Shown: positions 27,239-36,287 of the stretch, piece after piece
How positions within the stretch are numbered: the first letter of the stretch is position 1
Layout: the number at the start of each line of letters is the position of its first letter
Assembly (NCBI RefSeq): GCF_009762775.1
Contig: NZ_CP046401.1
Coordinates: forward strand, 2,728,001-2,792,000
Origin: Maribellus comscasis
Lineage (GTDB): Bacteria > Bacteroidota > Bacteroidia > Bacteroidales > Prolixibacteraceae
Length of the DNA stretch: 64,000 bases
Reading direction: 5' to 3'
Made by a program: the position numbers and the translations under genes
The notes under the pieces: model-generated
Database searches by the model: none
Told to the model about the DNA's origin: nothing
What the model saw: the letters and a program-made list of their open reading frames with translations, nothing else

Positions 27239-27721
27239 TTAATTATGTGATTTAATTTTATCAAGTTGTCTTTTAAAAATATCCGGGCATTCAATTGAAT
27301 ATTCTTTACATTTACTTATGTATTCCCTCAGAAATTCTTTTTCTTTTGGATGTTTTTGTTTTTTGTAAAGGATTCTCAATCTGTTTGGCGAATGGCGAGC
27401 AAAGCTCTTCATAAAAGGGCCTCCAATATGCTTGTACATATGAACCATACATTTTTCATATTCAAGAATTGCTTTGTCTATCATTCCGCTTTTTTCATAT
27501 TCTATTCCCTTATTATTGAATTTAACAACTGGACTATTAACCAAACTCCATTGTCTATTCCACTCCCTTAATTCTTTGGTCTCGCGCTCAACTTCATTCA
27601 TGAAATCGTCACCTTCACTTCTGACTCTTTTTGAAGAATAGTTTTTGTTATCTTTTCTTGTCAAGTATGAGAAGAAAACAATGGCTCCGATAATTATAAG
27701 GATTGTAATGAGAGTATCCAT
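27239..27721 (-). CDS. Membrane-anchored TPR-like protein
   Basis: This 160-residue protein has one N-terminal membrane helix (residues 4-20, LITILIIIGAIVFFSYL), then a soluble helical domain whose VKFNNKGIEYEKSGMIDKAILEYEKCM segment looks like one tetratricopeptide-type repeat. The soluble part should face the cytoplasm. It lies next to another small membrane protein (27738-28055) in the same direction. No function is evident. Confidence 0.6.
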   Translation of the reverse strand: MDTLITILIIIGAIVFFSYLTRKDNKNYSSKRVRSEGDDFMNEVERETKELREWNRQWSLVNSPVVKFNNKGIEYEKSGMIDKAILEYEKCMVHMYKHIGGPFMKSFARHSPNRLRILYKKQKHPKEKEFLREYISKCKEYSIECPDIFKRQLDKIKSHN

Positions 27722-27737
27722 AAATAAGTTTTATGAG

Positions 27738-28055
27738 TTATGAAATTACTTTAACCACGTATATAATAGCTCCGATTATTGTAATTATTGAAGCAATAAG
27801 TCCAAGCGTATCTGCGAAACTTGATTTCGAGCTTTTATAGGTCTCATTAGGTCGATGATTCTTTTTTTTAAATTCAGCCCATTCTACTTCTCCTTTTATC
27901 CAAAACATTACGCTAATAATCGCAGCTGCAACTAGAAACATCGATATATATTCCAGAGAAGGAGAGTTCTCATTCCTCATATATAGCCAGGGACCAAAAA
28001 CAAGAATACCTATCATTCCTGTTCGTCGAATTGTAATCTTAGTCCTCTCATCCAT
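27738..28055 (-). CDS. Small membrane protein
   Basis: A 105-residue protein starting at MDERTKITIRR, with three predicted membrane helices (about 14-27, 36-52 and 82-104). An upstream in-frame Met at 28094 would add 13 residues. It precedes the TPR-like membrane protein by 16 bp, suggesting a two-gene membrane unit. Function unknown. Confidence 0.55.
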   Translation of the reverse strand: MDERTKITIRRTGMIGILVFGPWLYMRNENSPSLEYISMFLVAAAIISVMFWIKGEVEWAEFKKKNHRPNETYKSSKSSFADTLGLIASIITIIGAIIYVVKVIS

Positions 28056-28383
28056 TTGGGTTAAAGATAGTTTGGTTACTACCAAATTTAACAAAAATTG
28101 AAATGATTAACCTACTATCTTCTGGACTGTTCTTGCAATTTAGATTAGATCTGCATTATTAAAATATTTCATGCCGAGAACCAGGCAATTTGAACAGCTG
28201 ATTTTCCAGTAGTCATCTATTCAAAATATAAACTTATTTGAGGTTATTCTGAAGATACAGAAAAACCGAATTCTAAAATTTTAGAAAACGATTCTTCTAA
28301 CTCTCCAGATCCGGAAGAGCTTTTTTAAATGGGTTCAGCGCGCTTTTAGGGGTATGGGTGCAAGTGCGTTTGGGAGTACAACC

Positions 28384-28602
28384 TTACTGAACAAACATTT
28401 CACCATTTCCGGCCAAGAGCCAGTTAAAATTTACATTGAACTTTTCATGAATCCGGTATAACACTTTTTTACTTACTGATTTAATTTTACCTGATTCAAT
28501 TGCACCGACATAAGCAATCGATACTTGCAGCTCTTCAGCAAATTTGGATTGAGTCAACTGAAGTTGTTTTCTGATTTGAATAAAACGCTCTCTTACATTC
28601 AT
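28384..28602 (-). CDS. XRE-family helix-turn-helix regulator
   Basis: The 72-residue protein is essentially one Cro/CI-type HTH domain: RERFIQIRKQLQLTQSKFAEELQVSIAYVGAIESGK, then a NFNWLLAGNGEMFV tail like those of phage repressors. It probably controls nearby promoters in element 1. It is alone in its strand context, with about 290 bp of empty sequence downstream. Confidence 0.85.
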   Translation of the reverse strand: MNVRERFIQIRKQLQLTQSKFAEELQVSIAYVGAIESGKIKSVSKKVLYRIHEKFNVNFNWLLAGNGEMFVQ

Positions 28603-28851
28603 GACGTATAAATTTTGTTACTATCCAAAATTAATTGAGCCCGGGCTGTGATTCAATACCTCATTTATGGTAAAAAATTGAGATAATTTCAGGTATTTCC
28701 ACAAATCATTTTTTCTAAAAATATTAAAACTCTAAATATCAAACAGATATAGTTGACTGAAAATCTGTCCTTTTTTTTTCGAACCTGATTTTACTATTTC
28801 GCAGGGCGAGGCAGGGCGCTCTCGAAACTTCAAATTTTTAATGCGACAACT

Positions 28852-29109
28852 ATGTCTAAAAAGAAAGTTTCGAAGGCAAAAAGACCTGCTACAAGTGAAA
28901 TTAATGAAACAAAAATTTCAAAAATTAAATTCTGGATTTTCTCATTTGAGAATGTTGAAGTTAATCATAAAACACTTTTGATGTTTTATCTATTTGTTAC
29001 TTGCATTTCAGTAATCGGTATTGTATTGTTTATAGGCTTTATGTGGAGCCTGGTTCAGTTAAATATGTTTGAAAAAGTAATTGAGCTAGTTAAAACAATA
29101 AAGGCATAA
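28852..29109 (+). CDS. Small single-pass membrane protein
   Basis: An 85-residue protein with a basic N-terminus (MSKKKVSKAKR), one long membrane helix at about 43-68 (LLMFYLFVTCISVIGIVLFIGFMW) and a short amphipathic tail. It stands alone on the plus strand, between an XRE gene and the leftward early genes. A holin-like or toxin-like role is possible, but only the single membrane span supports that. Confidence 0.5.
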   Translation: MSKKKVSKAKRPATSEINETKISKIKFWIFSFENVEVNHKTLLMFYLFVTCISVIGIVLFIGFMWSLVQLNMFEKVIELVKTIKA

Positions 29110-29133
29110 AAAAACCTCCCCGGAGGAAGGTTT
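29107..29133 (-). terminator. Leftward terminator of the element 1 early operon
   Basis: On the minus strand, CCTCC-GG-GGAGG with flanking AACCT/AGGTT pairing is followed by a run of seven T residues. It lies 23 bp after the stop of the 29156-29545 gene. Confidence 0.7.
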
Positions 29134-29155
29134 GATTGACCTGAATTTTTATTTA

Positions 29156-29545
29156 CTATTCTGATGTGGCCTCTCTATTTTTGTGCTCATCAATTCGCAT
29201 TTCTTGTTTATCTTTCTGGATTTTATCCTTAAAAACAGAAAGTGATTGTAGCGCCGTATTTTTTATGACTTCATTATGACTCCATGGATCTGGACTACAA
29301 TTTTCAACTAACGAATGAGCATATCTCAAGATGTTGTTTCCTATTTCAGCTTCGTTTTGTATGTCAGTCAGCTCAAACATTAATTTTGACAAACTATCAG
29401 CCACTAAAGTGTAAAGTGTGTATGCATAATTACTTGAAACTACAATTTCCAAATCCCCAAGCGCTTGCATACCAGAAAAAATGTTACTTACTGCCATTGC
29501 AGCAACATATTCTTCATTAATTCTTTTTTCTACTGTTTTATTCAT
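29156..29545 (-). CDS. Hypothetical protein, early operon
   Basis: A 129-residue helical protein (EEYVAAMAVSNIFSGMQALG, YAYTLYTLVADSLSKLMFEL) with a charged C-terminus. It is the last gene of a leftward operon of six small genes that starts at 30812, opposite the XRE repressor. No family recognised. Confidence 0.6.
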   Translation of the reverse strand: MNKTVEKRINEEYVAAMAVSNIFSGMQALGDLEIVVSSNYAYTLYTLVADSLSKLMFELTDIQNEAEIGNNILRYAHSLVENCSPDPWSHNEVIKNTALQSLSVFKDKIQKDKQEMRIDEHKNREATSE

Positions 29546-29557
29546 AATACATTGATT

Positions 29558-29863
29558 TTATTTAATTTCTAAAGTTTTTAAATCTTCGGCTAATTGATGA
29601 AGTAAGAAAACATAGGGCACAGCTGGTGCAATGTCTTTTGCGTCGGTTTCTCCATTAATTACCGCTGCCATCAACTGAGAAACGCATATATTTTGGTCAT
29701 TTAATGCAATAGCATATTTACTACCGTTTGCTTTCTCAAAAATTCTGTAAAGTCCTCGAAGGTCAATTTTTGAAGGACCTATTTTCATAATATGACCGTC
29801 AATCTTAATTTTATGGGGTTGACCGTTTGCCATGATTGTAAATTCAAATGTTTGATTTTCCAT
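29558..29863 (-). CDS. Hypothetical protein, early operon
   Basis: A protein of about 101 residues from MENQTFEFTIMANGQPHKIKID, beginning with a beta-hairpin-like part and followed by helices. An upstream in-frame ATG at 29911 overlaps the previous gene's stop and would give 117 residues; either start is possible. Unknown function. Confidence 0.55.
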   Translation of the reverse strand: MENQTFEFTIMANGQPHKIKIDGHIMKIGPSKIDLRGLYRIFEKANGSKYAIALNDQNICVSQLMAAVINGETDAKDIAPAVPYVFLLHQLAEDLKTLEIK

Positions 29864-29900
29864 ATCACTAAGTATTTTATGATTAATATTATATTTCAAC

Positions 29901-30167
29901 TCACTTTTCATAACCCAAAATCATGTCATGCTCTACATTGTAAACAAAAAAACCTCCGTTATACGGTACTTCAACTATCGACCCTTTAACCACGCAATCA
30001 TCAATGTTTTCACTGTATAAGTCTATGCCAAGGTCATTTAATTTTGATGTAGCTTTATCAATAACCTCACACCCGATTGCATAAGGATTGGAGTCTAAAA
30101 CGGGATGCCAGTCTAACGAGACATACCTTTTTATTGTTCCGTCTTTGTATTGAATTACATTTTCCAT
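29901..30167 (-). CDS. Hypothetical protein, early operon
   Basis: An 88-residue soluble protein (MENVIQYKDGTIKRYVSLDWHPVL...) with mixed strands. It lies 16 bp downstream of the 53-residue ORF and is part of the early leftward operon. No family recognised. Confidence 0.55.
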   Translation of the reverse strand: MENVIQYKDGTIKRYVSLDWHPVLDSNPYAIGCEVIDKATSKLNDLGIDLYSENIDDCVVKGSIVEVPYNGGFFVYNVEHDMILGYEK

Positions 30168-30183
30168 AATGAATCTATTTTGA

Positions 30184-30345
30184 TTAATAATTAGAACTTC
30201 TCTTACTCATATCCCGCAAAAACTTCTGTTCATTTGGGGCCAAATTACTACTACCGGCTTTTCTGGCCAGCCTTTCTACAATCTTCCTTTCACCACCCGA
30301 AAGACATGATGTATTGATTCTCATTCCTGATACCTGGATTCTCAT
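30184..30345 (-). CDS. Very small basic protein, early operon
   Basis: A 53-codon ORF (MRIQVSGMRINTSCLSGGERKIVERLARKAG... ending in SSNY) fits exactly between its neighbours, with 6 bp to the gene before and 16 bp to the gene after. The tight packing and good codon pattern support it as a gene. It is basic and helical in the middle. Function unknown. Confidence 0.55.
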   Translation of the reverse strand: MRIQVSGMRINTSCLSGGERKIVERLARKAGSSNLAPNEQKFLRDMSKRSSNY

Positions 30346-30351
30346 ATCTTT

Positions 30352-30570
30352 CTATTTTAAGTTGTTTCGTTTAAATGAAATAAGATATTGAAGGTCGATA
30401 GAACCGGTACTACATGATGTCGCCTGTTCTAAATCTTCTTTTGATACGATGCATGAAAGTTCATCCTTGCCAGACATTTCAACCGTTAAAGTATTGAAGG
30501 TTATCAACTTCATTTTATGATTTCCGTACCTGACTATTCTTGCGTGTGGTAATTCAGCTAAAATTCTCAT
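30352..30570 (-). CDS. Hypothetical protein, early operon
   Basis: A 72-residue protein (MRILAELPHARIVRYGNHKMKL...) with a strand-rich N-terminal part. It starts 11 bp after the 30582-30812 gene. Unknown family. Confidence 0.55.
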   Translation of the reverse strand: MRILAELPHARIVRYGNHKMKLITFNTLTVEMSGKDELSCIVSKEDLEQATSCSTGSIDLQYLISFKRNNLK

Positions 30571-30581
30571 GCTTGTATTTT

Positions 30582-30812
30582 TTAATTGTATTGATAACTT
30601 TTCTGTATTTCAGCAATGGTTTCCCAACGTACGCAGTCCATTTCTTTCTGTATTTCATCATTAGTTAACCACTGTTTGTTTAAATAGCGTTCGTACGAGT
30701 TAAGATATTCCTGCAAACCCATTTCGTTTACCATTCGCTTTTTTGCTTCTCTCATTTTTGCTCCGCTTAGGTTGTTGTTGTCGGGCATTTCTGCTGTAAG
30801 TACGTTATTCAT
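30582..30812 (-). CDS. Hypothetical protein, first gene of the early operon
   Basis: A 76-residue helical, charged protein (REAKKRMVNEMGLQEYLNSYERYLNKQWL). It is the first leftward gene after the divergent control region at 30843-30949, opposite the XRE repressor. By position it resembles a Cro-like or early gene, but no HTH signature is clear. Confidence 0.55.
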   Translation of the reverse strand: MNNVLTAEMPDNNNLSGAKMREAKKRMVNEMGLQEYLNSYERYLNKQWLTNDEIQKEMDCVRWETIAEIQKSYQYN

Positions 30813-30842
30813 TTTGCCTTTTTTATATTAAAACTTAAATAT

Positions 30843-30949
30843 CTTTCATGTTTTTACTCTACAAATTTAAACAACGTTTTAATTATATACAAATATTATT
30901 TGAGTTTTTTACAAAAAAGCATGAAAGTTATTTATGTTTTGTATATTTG
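30843..30949. promoter_or_regulatory. Divergent control region with inverted operator and two promoters
   Basis: CTTTCATG (30843-30850) and CATGAAAG (30920-30927) form a perfect separated inverted repeat. A leftward -7 box, TAAATTTG read on the minus strand (30862-30869), has a TTTG about 20 bp upstream. A rightward -7 box, TATATTTG, is at 30942-30949. The arrangement resembles a phage-type genetic switch controlled by the XRE protein at 30972. Confidence 0.6.
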
Positions 30950-30971
30950 TGATATAAATAACTCTAATGAT

Positions 30972-31232
30972 ATGTTGCGAATAAAGGAAATTTTAAAGGA
31001 CAAAGGAATTACCGGAAAGCAGTTAGCTAAAATGACAAGTGTAACTCCATCTACGATAACAAATATTGTTCAGGAACGAAACTTCCCAAAACCTGATTTA
31101 CTTCAAAATATTGCTATTGCTTTGGATGTAGATATCAGGGACCTATTCACCCCCACCAAAGACACTGAAACCGATTTCAATTTTAAATGCCCTAATTGTG
31201 GCACTCAATTAACTGTTACCAGTAAGAAATGA
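30972..31232 (+). CDS. XRE-family repressor with zinc-ribbon-like tail
   Basis: An 86-residue protein starting at MLRIKEILKDKG. The HTH is GITGKQLAKMTSVTPSTITNIV. The C-terminus has FKCPNCGTQL, a CxxC knuckle that could bind metal or form half of a zinc ribbon. I chose ATG 30972 because the rightward -7 box ends at 30949; the longer frame back to a TTG at 30900 would run across that promoter. It is the probable lysogeny-type repressor of element 1. It overlaps the next gene by 4 nt. Confidence 0.82.
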   Translation: MLRIKEILKDKGITGKQLAKMTSVTPSTITNIVQERNFPKPDLLQNIAIALDVDIRDLFTPTKDTETDFNFKCPNCGTQLTVTSKK

Positions 31233-31552
31233 AAATTGAAGATTTGCAAGGCGAACGGATGTTTATAGTCAGGGAAGCTGATTTAAAAGCCTTAATTCAG
31301 GGATATAACGCTATGAATGATAGGCTGGAAAGGATTGAATCAAAACTCAACCCTAAAGATGAAAAGCCCGTAAACGGCGCCGAGCTACTTTACACCAAGT
31401 ACATTATGGCCGATTTAAAACGCTCTCGCAAAACCATCGACAGATTAATGAAGGATGAATTTAATCCGCTCCCAATGGTTTTGATAACTCCGCGGAGGCT
31501 GGCTATACGAAGAGACAAATACGAAGCATGGAAGCGTCGACAAGGATTATGA
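31229..31552 (+). CDS. Putative DNA-binding accessory protein
   Basis: A 107-residue protein with an N-terminal coiled segment (NAMNDRLERIESKL) and a C-terminal part (YIMADLKRSRKTIDRLMKDEFNPLPMVLITPRRLAIRRDKYEAWKRR) that reads like a winged-helix excisionase/AlpA-type DNA-binding module. Its start overlaps the repressor stop by 4 nt, so the two are coupled. It may regulate excision or early genes. Confidence 0.6.
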   Translation: MKIEDLQGERMFIVREADLKALIQGYNAMNDRLERIESKLNPKDEKPVNGAELLYTKYIMADLKRSRKTIDRLMKDEFNPLPMVLITPRRLAIRRDKYEAWKRRQGL

Positions 31553-31761
31553 AAAACAATCCAGAAAATACACTCGATGATCGTCACGAGGGTTTAAACC
31601 TGTACAAAAGCAGTTGCCCAAAATGCAAATATTATACCTGGGGAAAATACTCATGTGAAGCGTTCCCAACTGGAATACCGGATTTAATTCTTTCAGGAGA
31701 AGATTTACATTATAAACCACTAGATGGTCAAAAAAACAGCCTTGTTTTCAATCCAAACTGA
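31549..31761 (+). CDS. Small Cys-rich protein
   Basis: A 70-residue protein starting at MKNNPENTLDD, overlapping the previous stop by 4 nt. It contains a CPKCKYYTWGKYSCEAFPTGIPD segment; the CxxC and the later Cys suggest metal binding. Proteins with this C..C....C.AFP.GIP pattern occur widely in bacteria, as I recall, without known function. An upstream in-frame Met at 31528 adds seven residues. Confidence 0.6.
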   Translation: MKNNPENTLDDRHEGLNLYKSSCPKCKYYTWGKYSCEAFPTGIPDLILSGEDLHYKPLDGQKNSLVFNPN

Positions 31762-31806
31762 ATCAATTCCTAATCGGATAATTAAAAAATTTATCTCTAA
31801 AGTGAT

Positions 31807-32772
31807 TCACAGAGGCCATCTATAACTTAATATTCTTTCCTTTGGATAAGCTTTTATTTTTATTGTATTATCATGATTGCCACCTAACAGAAAAACATTT
31901 TCACTATCTTCCCCTGTATATAACCCAGCTTGTCCTTTCCATGAGCTTACGTCTTCAGCCCAAAGAACAACAACACATCCGATTCGAGGCTCTTCTAATT
32001 CCATTCCCCAATCTAACCAAGAGCGATTATTTGCCTTTCCACTACCATTTATTCCAACATGATAAAAACACCAATTTAAGAAAGTTGAATTCCATGGAAT
32101 TTCATCGTTAGTAATTCCTTTAATATTTGACTCTTTTGCATATTTCAATATTTCTGGATTGTCTTCCTTGCCAGGTATTTCAACTATATTTTTTTGCATT
32201 TCATCTTCTGCAGCAATAAACCAACTGGGTTTAGAATATTCCAGTGAAGACCTCGGAGTTGTTTCTATTCTTTGAAGTTGAGCAGACTTTTTTACAATTT
32301 CACTTTGCTTTCCATTAATCATCCCGGTTAATTCGGTTATGCGATATTTCAATTCTTCATCGTCAGGATTGTTTAATAGCGAAAATTTAGCTTCTGATAA
32401 TTGTTTGTACAATAAATCTCTGCCAGTTTCAATAGAATCAATATCATTATATAATAAATACTTTGTATTAACCAATGCCTCAATTGATTCTTTATAAACT
32501 ATCCACCTGTTACGAGATTCATTTGAATATGACATCTTTGCAAAATATTCGGCAATATCTCTTCTTACCTCGAGATCTTTGTCTATTGCGTAGTTAACAA
32601 ACTGAGAAAGGTGTTCATTTTCTTGCCTTACTCTTTCAAATTCAATCTTGCTATTTTGAATTGAATGATTTAGTATTAGTGAAACAATTCCAATGGCTAC
32701 TGTTCCTACCCAAAACCGTTCTCTATTCCTTTTGATTTTCAGCTTCTCTAAATCAAATTCTTCCTGAGTCAT
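31807..32772 (-). CDS. Membrane-anchored TIGR02594-like protein lacking catalytic Cys and His
   Basis: The 321-residue protein has a cytoplasmic N-terminus, one membrane helix (about 21-36), a helical/coiled region (40-190), and a C-terminal domain matching the TIGR02594 NlpC/P60-like peptidoglycan hydrolase family (IPGKEDNPEILKY... RSWLDWG... YPKERILSYRWP). The usual PWC-S-x-F motif reads PWNSTFLNWC here, with Asn228 in place of the catalytic Cys. The usual GHxGxY reads GQAGLY, with Gln281 in place of the His. It is therefore probably a non-catalytic wall-binding protein. It lies convergent to the small plus-strand genes and just past the tail operon terminator. Confidence 0.75.
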   Translation of the reverse strand: MTQEEFDLEKLKIKRNRERFWVGTVAIGIVSLILNHSIQNSKIEFERVRQENEHLSQFVNYAIDKDLEVRRDIAEYFAKMSYSNESRNRWIVYKESIEALVNTKYLLYNDIDSIETGRDLLYKQLSEAKFSLLNNPDDEELKYRITELTGMINGKQSEIVKKSAQLQRIETTPRSSLEYSKPSWFIAAEDEMQKNIVEIPGKEDNPEILKYAKESNIKGITNDEIPWNSTFLNWCFYHVGINGSGKANNRSWLDWGMELEEPRIGCVVVLWAEDVSSWKGQAGLYTGEDSENVFLLGGNHDNTIKIKAYPKERILSYRWPL

Positions 32773-32884
32773 AATATTTACAATTGAAGTCTGATATAGT
32801 TAGTTTGCTTCCAGCTAACACTATATAAGTAAACAAGTTACAACAATACAATAATAAACACAATAATTTTTATCATTGGAGAGC

Positions 32885-32915
32885 AAAAAAACCGCCCAGG
32901 TGTTAACCCGGGCGG
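32885..32915 (-). terminator. Leftward terminator of the element 1 tail operon
   Basis: The CCGCCC/GGGCGG stem, with an inner GGT/ACC pairing, is followed on the minus strand by seven T residues. It lies 53 bp beyond the tape measure stop. Confidence 0.88.
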
Positions 32916-32967
32916 ATGTCATGAGTCAAAAAGAGACATATAAATATGAAAAGTAAAAAGAATATTG

Positions 32968-35900
32968 TTATAATACGGCCTTTCTAATCTGTTCAGCGGT
33001 TTCCTTTGTGTGTTTTCTTATTTCATGTAACTCCGCTGTATTGTCCCTGATATCTTCCAGAACTTCCAGCGAATCTTCAGCAATACTTAGCTGCCGGAGC
33101 ATGGTGTCATCCATATTACCGAGGTCTATTCTCATGCCTGTAAGCTGGCCATATAAAAGAGATACGCTTTCTTCTGTGGCTGTAATTGCCGAACCGCTCT
33201 GAGATTCATAACCCGAGCCTGCACCTGTTAAGTCTAACCCGCTGGCTTCCTCAGCAATATCAAGTAAATTCTTTCCTGTTTCAAGTATCCCGGCAAATTT
33301 TGATCTCAGTAGCTCAATTTCAGTCTCGGTTAATCCGTCGGAATCATTCATATAATTATAAAGCTCCTCGTTCCATTGTTGCAAAAGGGGAGTTAGTGAT
33401 GATATTTTTAATGAATTAAGAACAGCGTCTCTCATCATATCTTCAAAGTCTGATGCAAACGCCTCCATTCCTGTTTTGCCTTCTTTAAATCCCTGTATAA
33501 TTGAATCAGCCAGAGACTCGCCTGTAAGTAAGGTTAAGTCAGAATATAACGTATCCAGCCCTTTTTGAGCCTCTATAGCTTCATTAATAACCTCTCTCGC
33601 ATCATCCGAAAGAACTATTTCACCATTTCCCCATGCCTCAATAAACTTATCAATATCCCATCCTGTAGTTTCAGAAACATAATTTCTCATATCGAGATAT
33701 TCGCTCCAATTGATTGGCCTGTTACCTTTAAAGAATGGAAAGTTTTCCTGATGCTGTTTCCACCCTTCCTGAAGAGTTTTATACTCATCACGGGTGTATA
33801 TATTCATCCGGTTTAACTCTTTATTAACGTCCTCAATTTTTTGTTTATAATCAGCTGCCTGTTTACCGGCTAATGCAAACCAGTTTTCACCCGAAATTGA
33901 AGCCAATAGCGATGCCTGAATTTCAAGGCTCCGGTTAATTGCGTCCAAAGAGTTTTTTAATTCATCAGTGTTATCATTTTTTGCAAGCAACCCAATTACA
34001 TTTCCAATTGCTCCCAAACCGGATGCAATGGCCCCCGGAATATTCCCTACTGACAAATTTGTAAAAGCACTGGAAGCGTTAAAAGCTAAATCGGCCATTT
34101 TCCCGATGGCTGACCCAAGTTCCTCATCGAATTCACCTACTGCGAAACTCAAAGCTCCCATTACCTCTGATACATCACTCAAGCCGTTTGAAATTTCTTC
34201 GTATAAATCGCGTTGGAGCTCTAAACCGTTTATTTGCCGGTAAAGTATTTCTAACTGCTTTTGCTCCTCAGTGGTGAGTTGTTTCATTGGTTTAAGGGTT
34301 TCCTTAACTTCCTTTTCACCGGAAATAACAGGAGCTCCTTTGGTTTTTATTTGAAGGTTTTCATAGTATTTCCCGGCCATTTCTTCTATTCCCCTGATTT
34401 CCTCTAATAGCCGTAACCTTTCTTCAAGATTGGCTTTTCTGGCCTCATCTGAAGGGAATTCTGTTACATTGGTTAACTCTGCCAAAGCAACTTCACGGGC
34501 ATGAATCTGGCGAAGAATGTTTAAATAGTTTTCTTCATCTTCATTTCTTGCAGCCCTGGCAGATGCTTCTTTCTGACTTCCACCAACACCGCCCCCTGTT
34601 TCATCAATATTCAATTCTGATAAAATATCACGGTAACGTTTTACCCACTGGTTAATTTCATTTGTGTCCTGACTTAATCCAATCCTTTCATTTACAGCCT
34701 TCATGAAATCATCTTTAAACTCTCCAAACTTCAAAGAACCGGGGTCATATCTTTGAATCCAATTATCATATATAGAGCGCCATACATTGTACGGATTTTC
34801 TTTCATAGCCCTGTCAATCCCTTTTTGTAAATCTTCAACAAAGAAACCAGCCGTTGACATTCCCCTTGTGTCGGAAACGTATTTTACCATATCCTCCAAA
34901 AGATTTCTTTCTTTGGATTGGTATTCACCCATCTTTTGATAAATCTCCTGGTCAGCCGTCTTTACTGCAACATCAGCCATCATTGCGCGTGTAGCATTTG
35001 TTTGGGCAATGGCAATGTCTTCTAAGGTTGATTTTTCAGTTAACAGGTTTTCAAGATATTTGCCGTACTTTTCATTTATGGTCTGGATTGCTTTTGCTCT
35101 TCTGTCGGTTCCGTCGGCTGCATCATTTAGAACACCAAACAGTGTACTCATTTCTGTTTGTGCCTTGTACAAATCAGTAACAACCTTTTGAATACCGTCT
35201 TTATCCTGGAATATCTTGTTAATTATCTTAGCGATTGAGTTGCTTTTTTCGACAAGCTTGTCGCCATATCCGGAGAACGATGCAATAATATTATTCCAAA
35301 CCATTTTCCATTGATTGGCCTCAGCTTCCGACGTTATACCGAATGCTTTATCAGTGGCGCCTTTTGCTTCTTTTCCAAGTGAGTTTAAATCTTCCGCTGC
35401 TCCTTTTGCATTTTTACCAGTGGTTGCAAGTACAGCGTTTACACCTTCAACCCTGCCTATTAATTCTTTCAGTTTGTTCTGTGAACCTCCGGCCATATCA
35501 CGTACAGCTTGTAAACCTTCCTGAAAGGTCATTGTATCTGCCCAACCATCACCAAGAGCATCGTTCATACCAATAATGGCACTCCTTATTTGTGTAAATG
35601 CTTCACTGGTGGAAGTACCCTGTTTTGTTATGGTTTGGATAGCTGCAAATATCTCATCTGCATCAATATTATTTGCGGCTGCCAATGGCGCAACCTGTGC
35701 AATATTAGCAGCCAATTCTCCAAAGGTAGTTTTACCCCTCTCTACAGTTTTAAACATGATATCGGCCACCTCAGTAGCTTTCTCGGCTTCCAATCCCCAT
35801 GCGTTGATAATGGTTGTCAATCCATCTGCCGCCGTTGCTGTTGTCGATAACCCTGCCGTTGCTGCTTTACTGGCTACATTAAGAATATCTAACCCTTTGG

Positions 35901-36264
35901 CGCCGTCATACCCGGCACTTACAATCTGGTAGAATGCTTTTGAAAGTTCGACACCTCCATCGGGACCACCTTTTGAAATATTTAGGATAGCATCCGATAT
36001 CCCTTTTAAATTGTCCTGTGTAGCTGTGGAAATGGTCTGAACTTCTTTCATGGCCATTTCATAGTCTTTTGAAAAATCGTATGCTTCTTTACTCATTTTC
36101 GCAAATATTGCGCCGGCGGCCAGTGGCGCCCATACATCAACCCGCTTAACAGAATTTGCCAAATTCCCGATTATTCCCTCCGCTTCTAACGATTTGCGTC
36201 TTAATTCATCATTACTCATGGTATTGATGAAATGAAGCCCTTGTATTCCTCCAACTACTGACAT
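32968..36264 (-). CDS. Phage tail tape measure protein, TP901 type
   Basis: The 1098-residue protein has the TP901 core at about 40-300 (SKDYEMAMKEVQTISTATQ, ADGLTTIINAWGL, TFGELAANIAQVAPLAAANNIDADEIFAAIQTITKQGTSTSEAFTQIR), then long coiled-coil stretches, a hydrophobic glycine-rich segment near 745-785 (GAIGNVIGLLA) and a C-terminal coil. In tailed phages this protein sets tail length. It is the largest gene of the element and the last of its leftward morphogenesis block, yet no tail tube, sheath or capsid gene accompanies it. The frame is intact across the full length. Confidence 0.92.
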   Translation of the reverse strand: MSVVGGIQGLHFINTMSNDELRRKSLEAEGIIGNLANSVKRVDVWAPLAAGAIFAKMSKEAYDFSKDYEMAMKEVQTISTATQDNLKGISDAILNISKGGPDGGVELSKAFYQIVSAGYDGAKGLDILNVASKAATAGLSTTATAADGLTTIINAWGLEAEKATEVADIMFKTVERGKTTFGELAANIAQVAPLAAANNIDADEIFAAIQTITKQGTSTSEAFTQIRSAIIGMNDALGDGWADTMTFQEGLQAVRDMAGGSQNKLKELIGRVEGVNAVLATTGKNAKGAAEDLNSLGKEAKGATDKAFGITSEAEANQWKMVWNNIIASFSGYGDKLVEKSNSIAKIINKIFQDKDGIQKVVTDLYKAQTEMSTLFGVLNDAADGTDRRAKAIQTINEKYGKYLENLLTEKSTLEDIAIAQTNATRAMMADVAVKTADQEIYQKMGEYQSKERNLLEDMVKYVSDTRGMSTAGFFVEDLQKGIDRAMKENPYNVWRSIYDNWIQRYDPGSLKFGEFKDDFMKAVNERIGLSQDTNEINQWVKRYRDILSELNIDETGGGVGGSQKEASARAARNEDEENYLNILRQIHAREVALAELTNVTEFPSDEARKANLEERLRLLEEIRGIEEMAGKYYENLQIKTKGAPVISGEKEVKETLKPMKQLTTEEQKQLEILYRQINGLELQRDLYEEISNGLSDVSEVMGALSFAVGEFDEELGSAIGKMADLAFNASSAFTNLSVGNIPGAIASGLGAIGNVIGLLAKNDNTDELKNSLDAINRSLEIQASLLASISGENWFALAGKQAADYKQKIEDVNKELNRMNIYTRDEYKTLQEGWKQHQENFPFFKGNRPINWSEYLDMRNYVSETTGWDIDKFIEAWGNGEIVLSDDAREVINEAIEAQKGLDTLYSDLTLLTGESLADSIIQGFKEGKTGMEAFASDFEDMMRDAVLNSLKISSLTPLLQQWNEELYNYMNDSDGLTETEIELLRSKFAGILETGKNLLDIAEEASGLDLTGAGSGYESQSGSAITATEESVSLLYGQLTGMRIDLGNMDDTMLRQLSIAEDSLEVLEDIRDNTAELHEIRKHTKETAEQIRKAVL

Positions 36265-36287
36265 TGTAAAATATTTTAGTTCAACAA

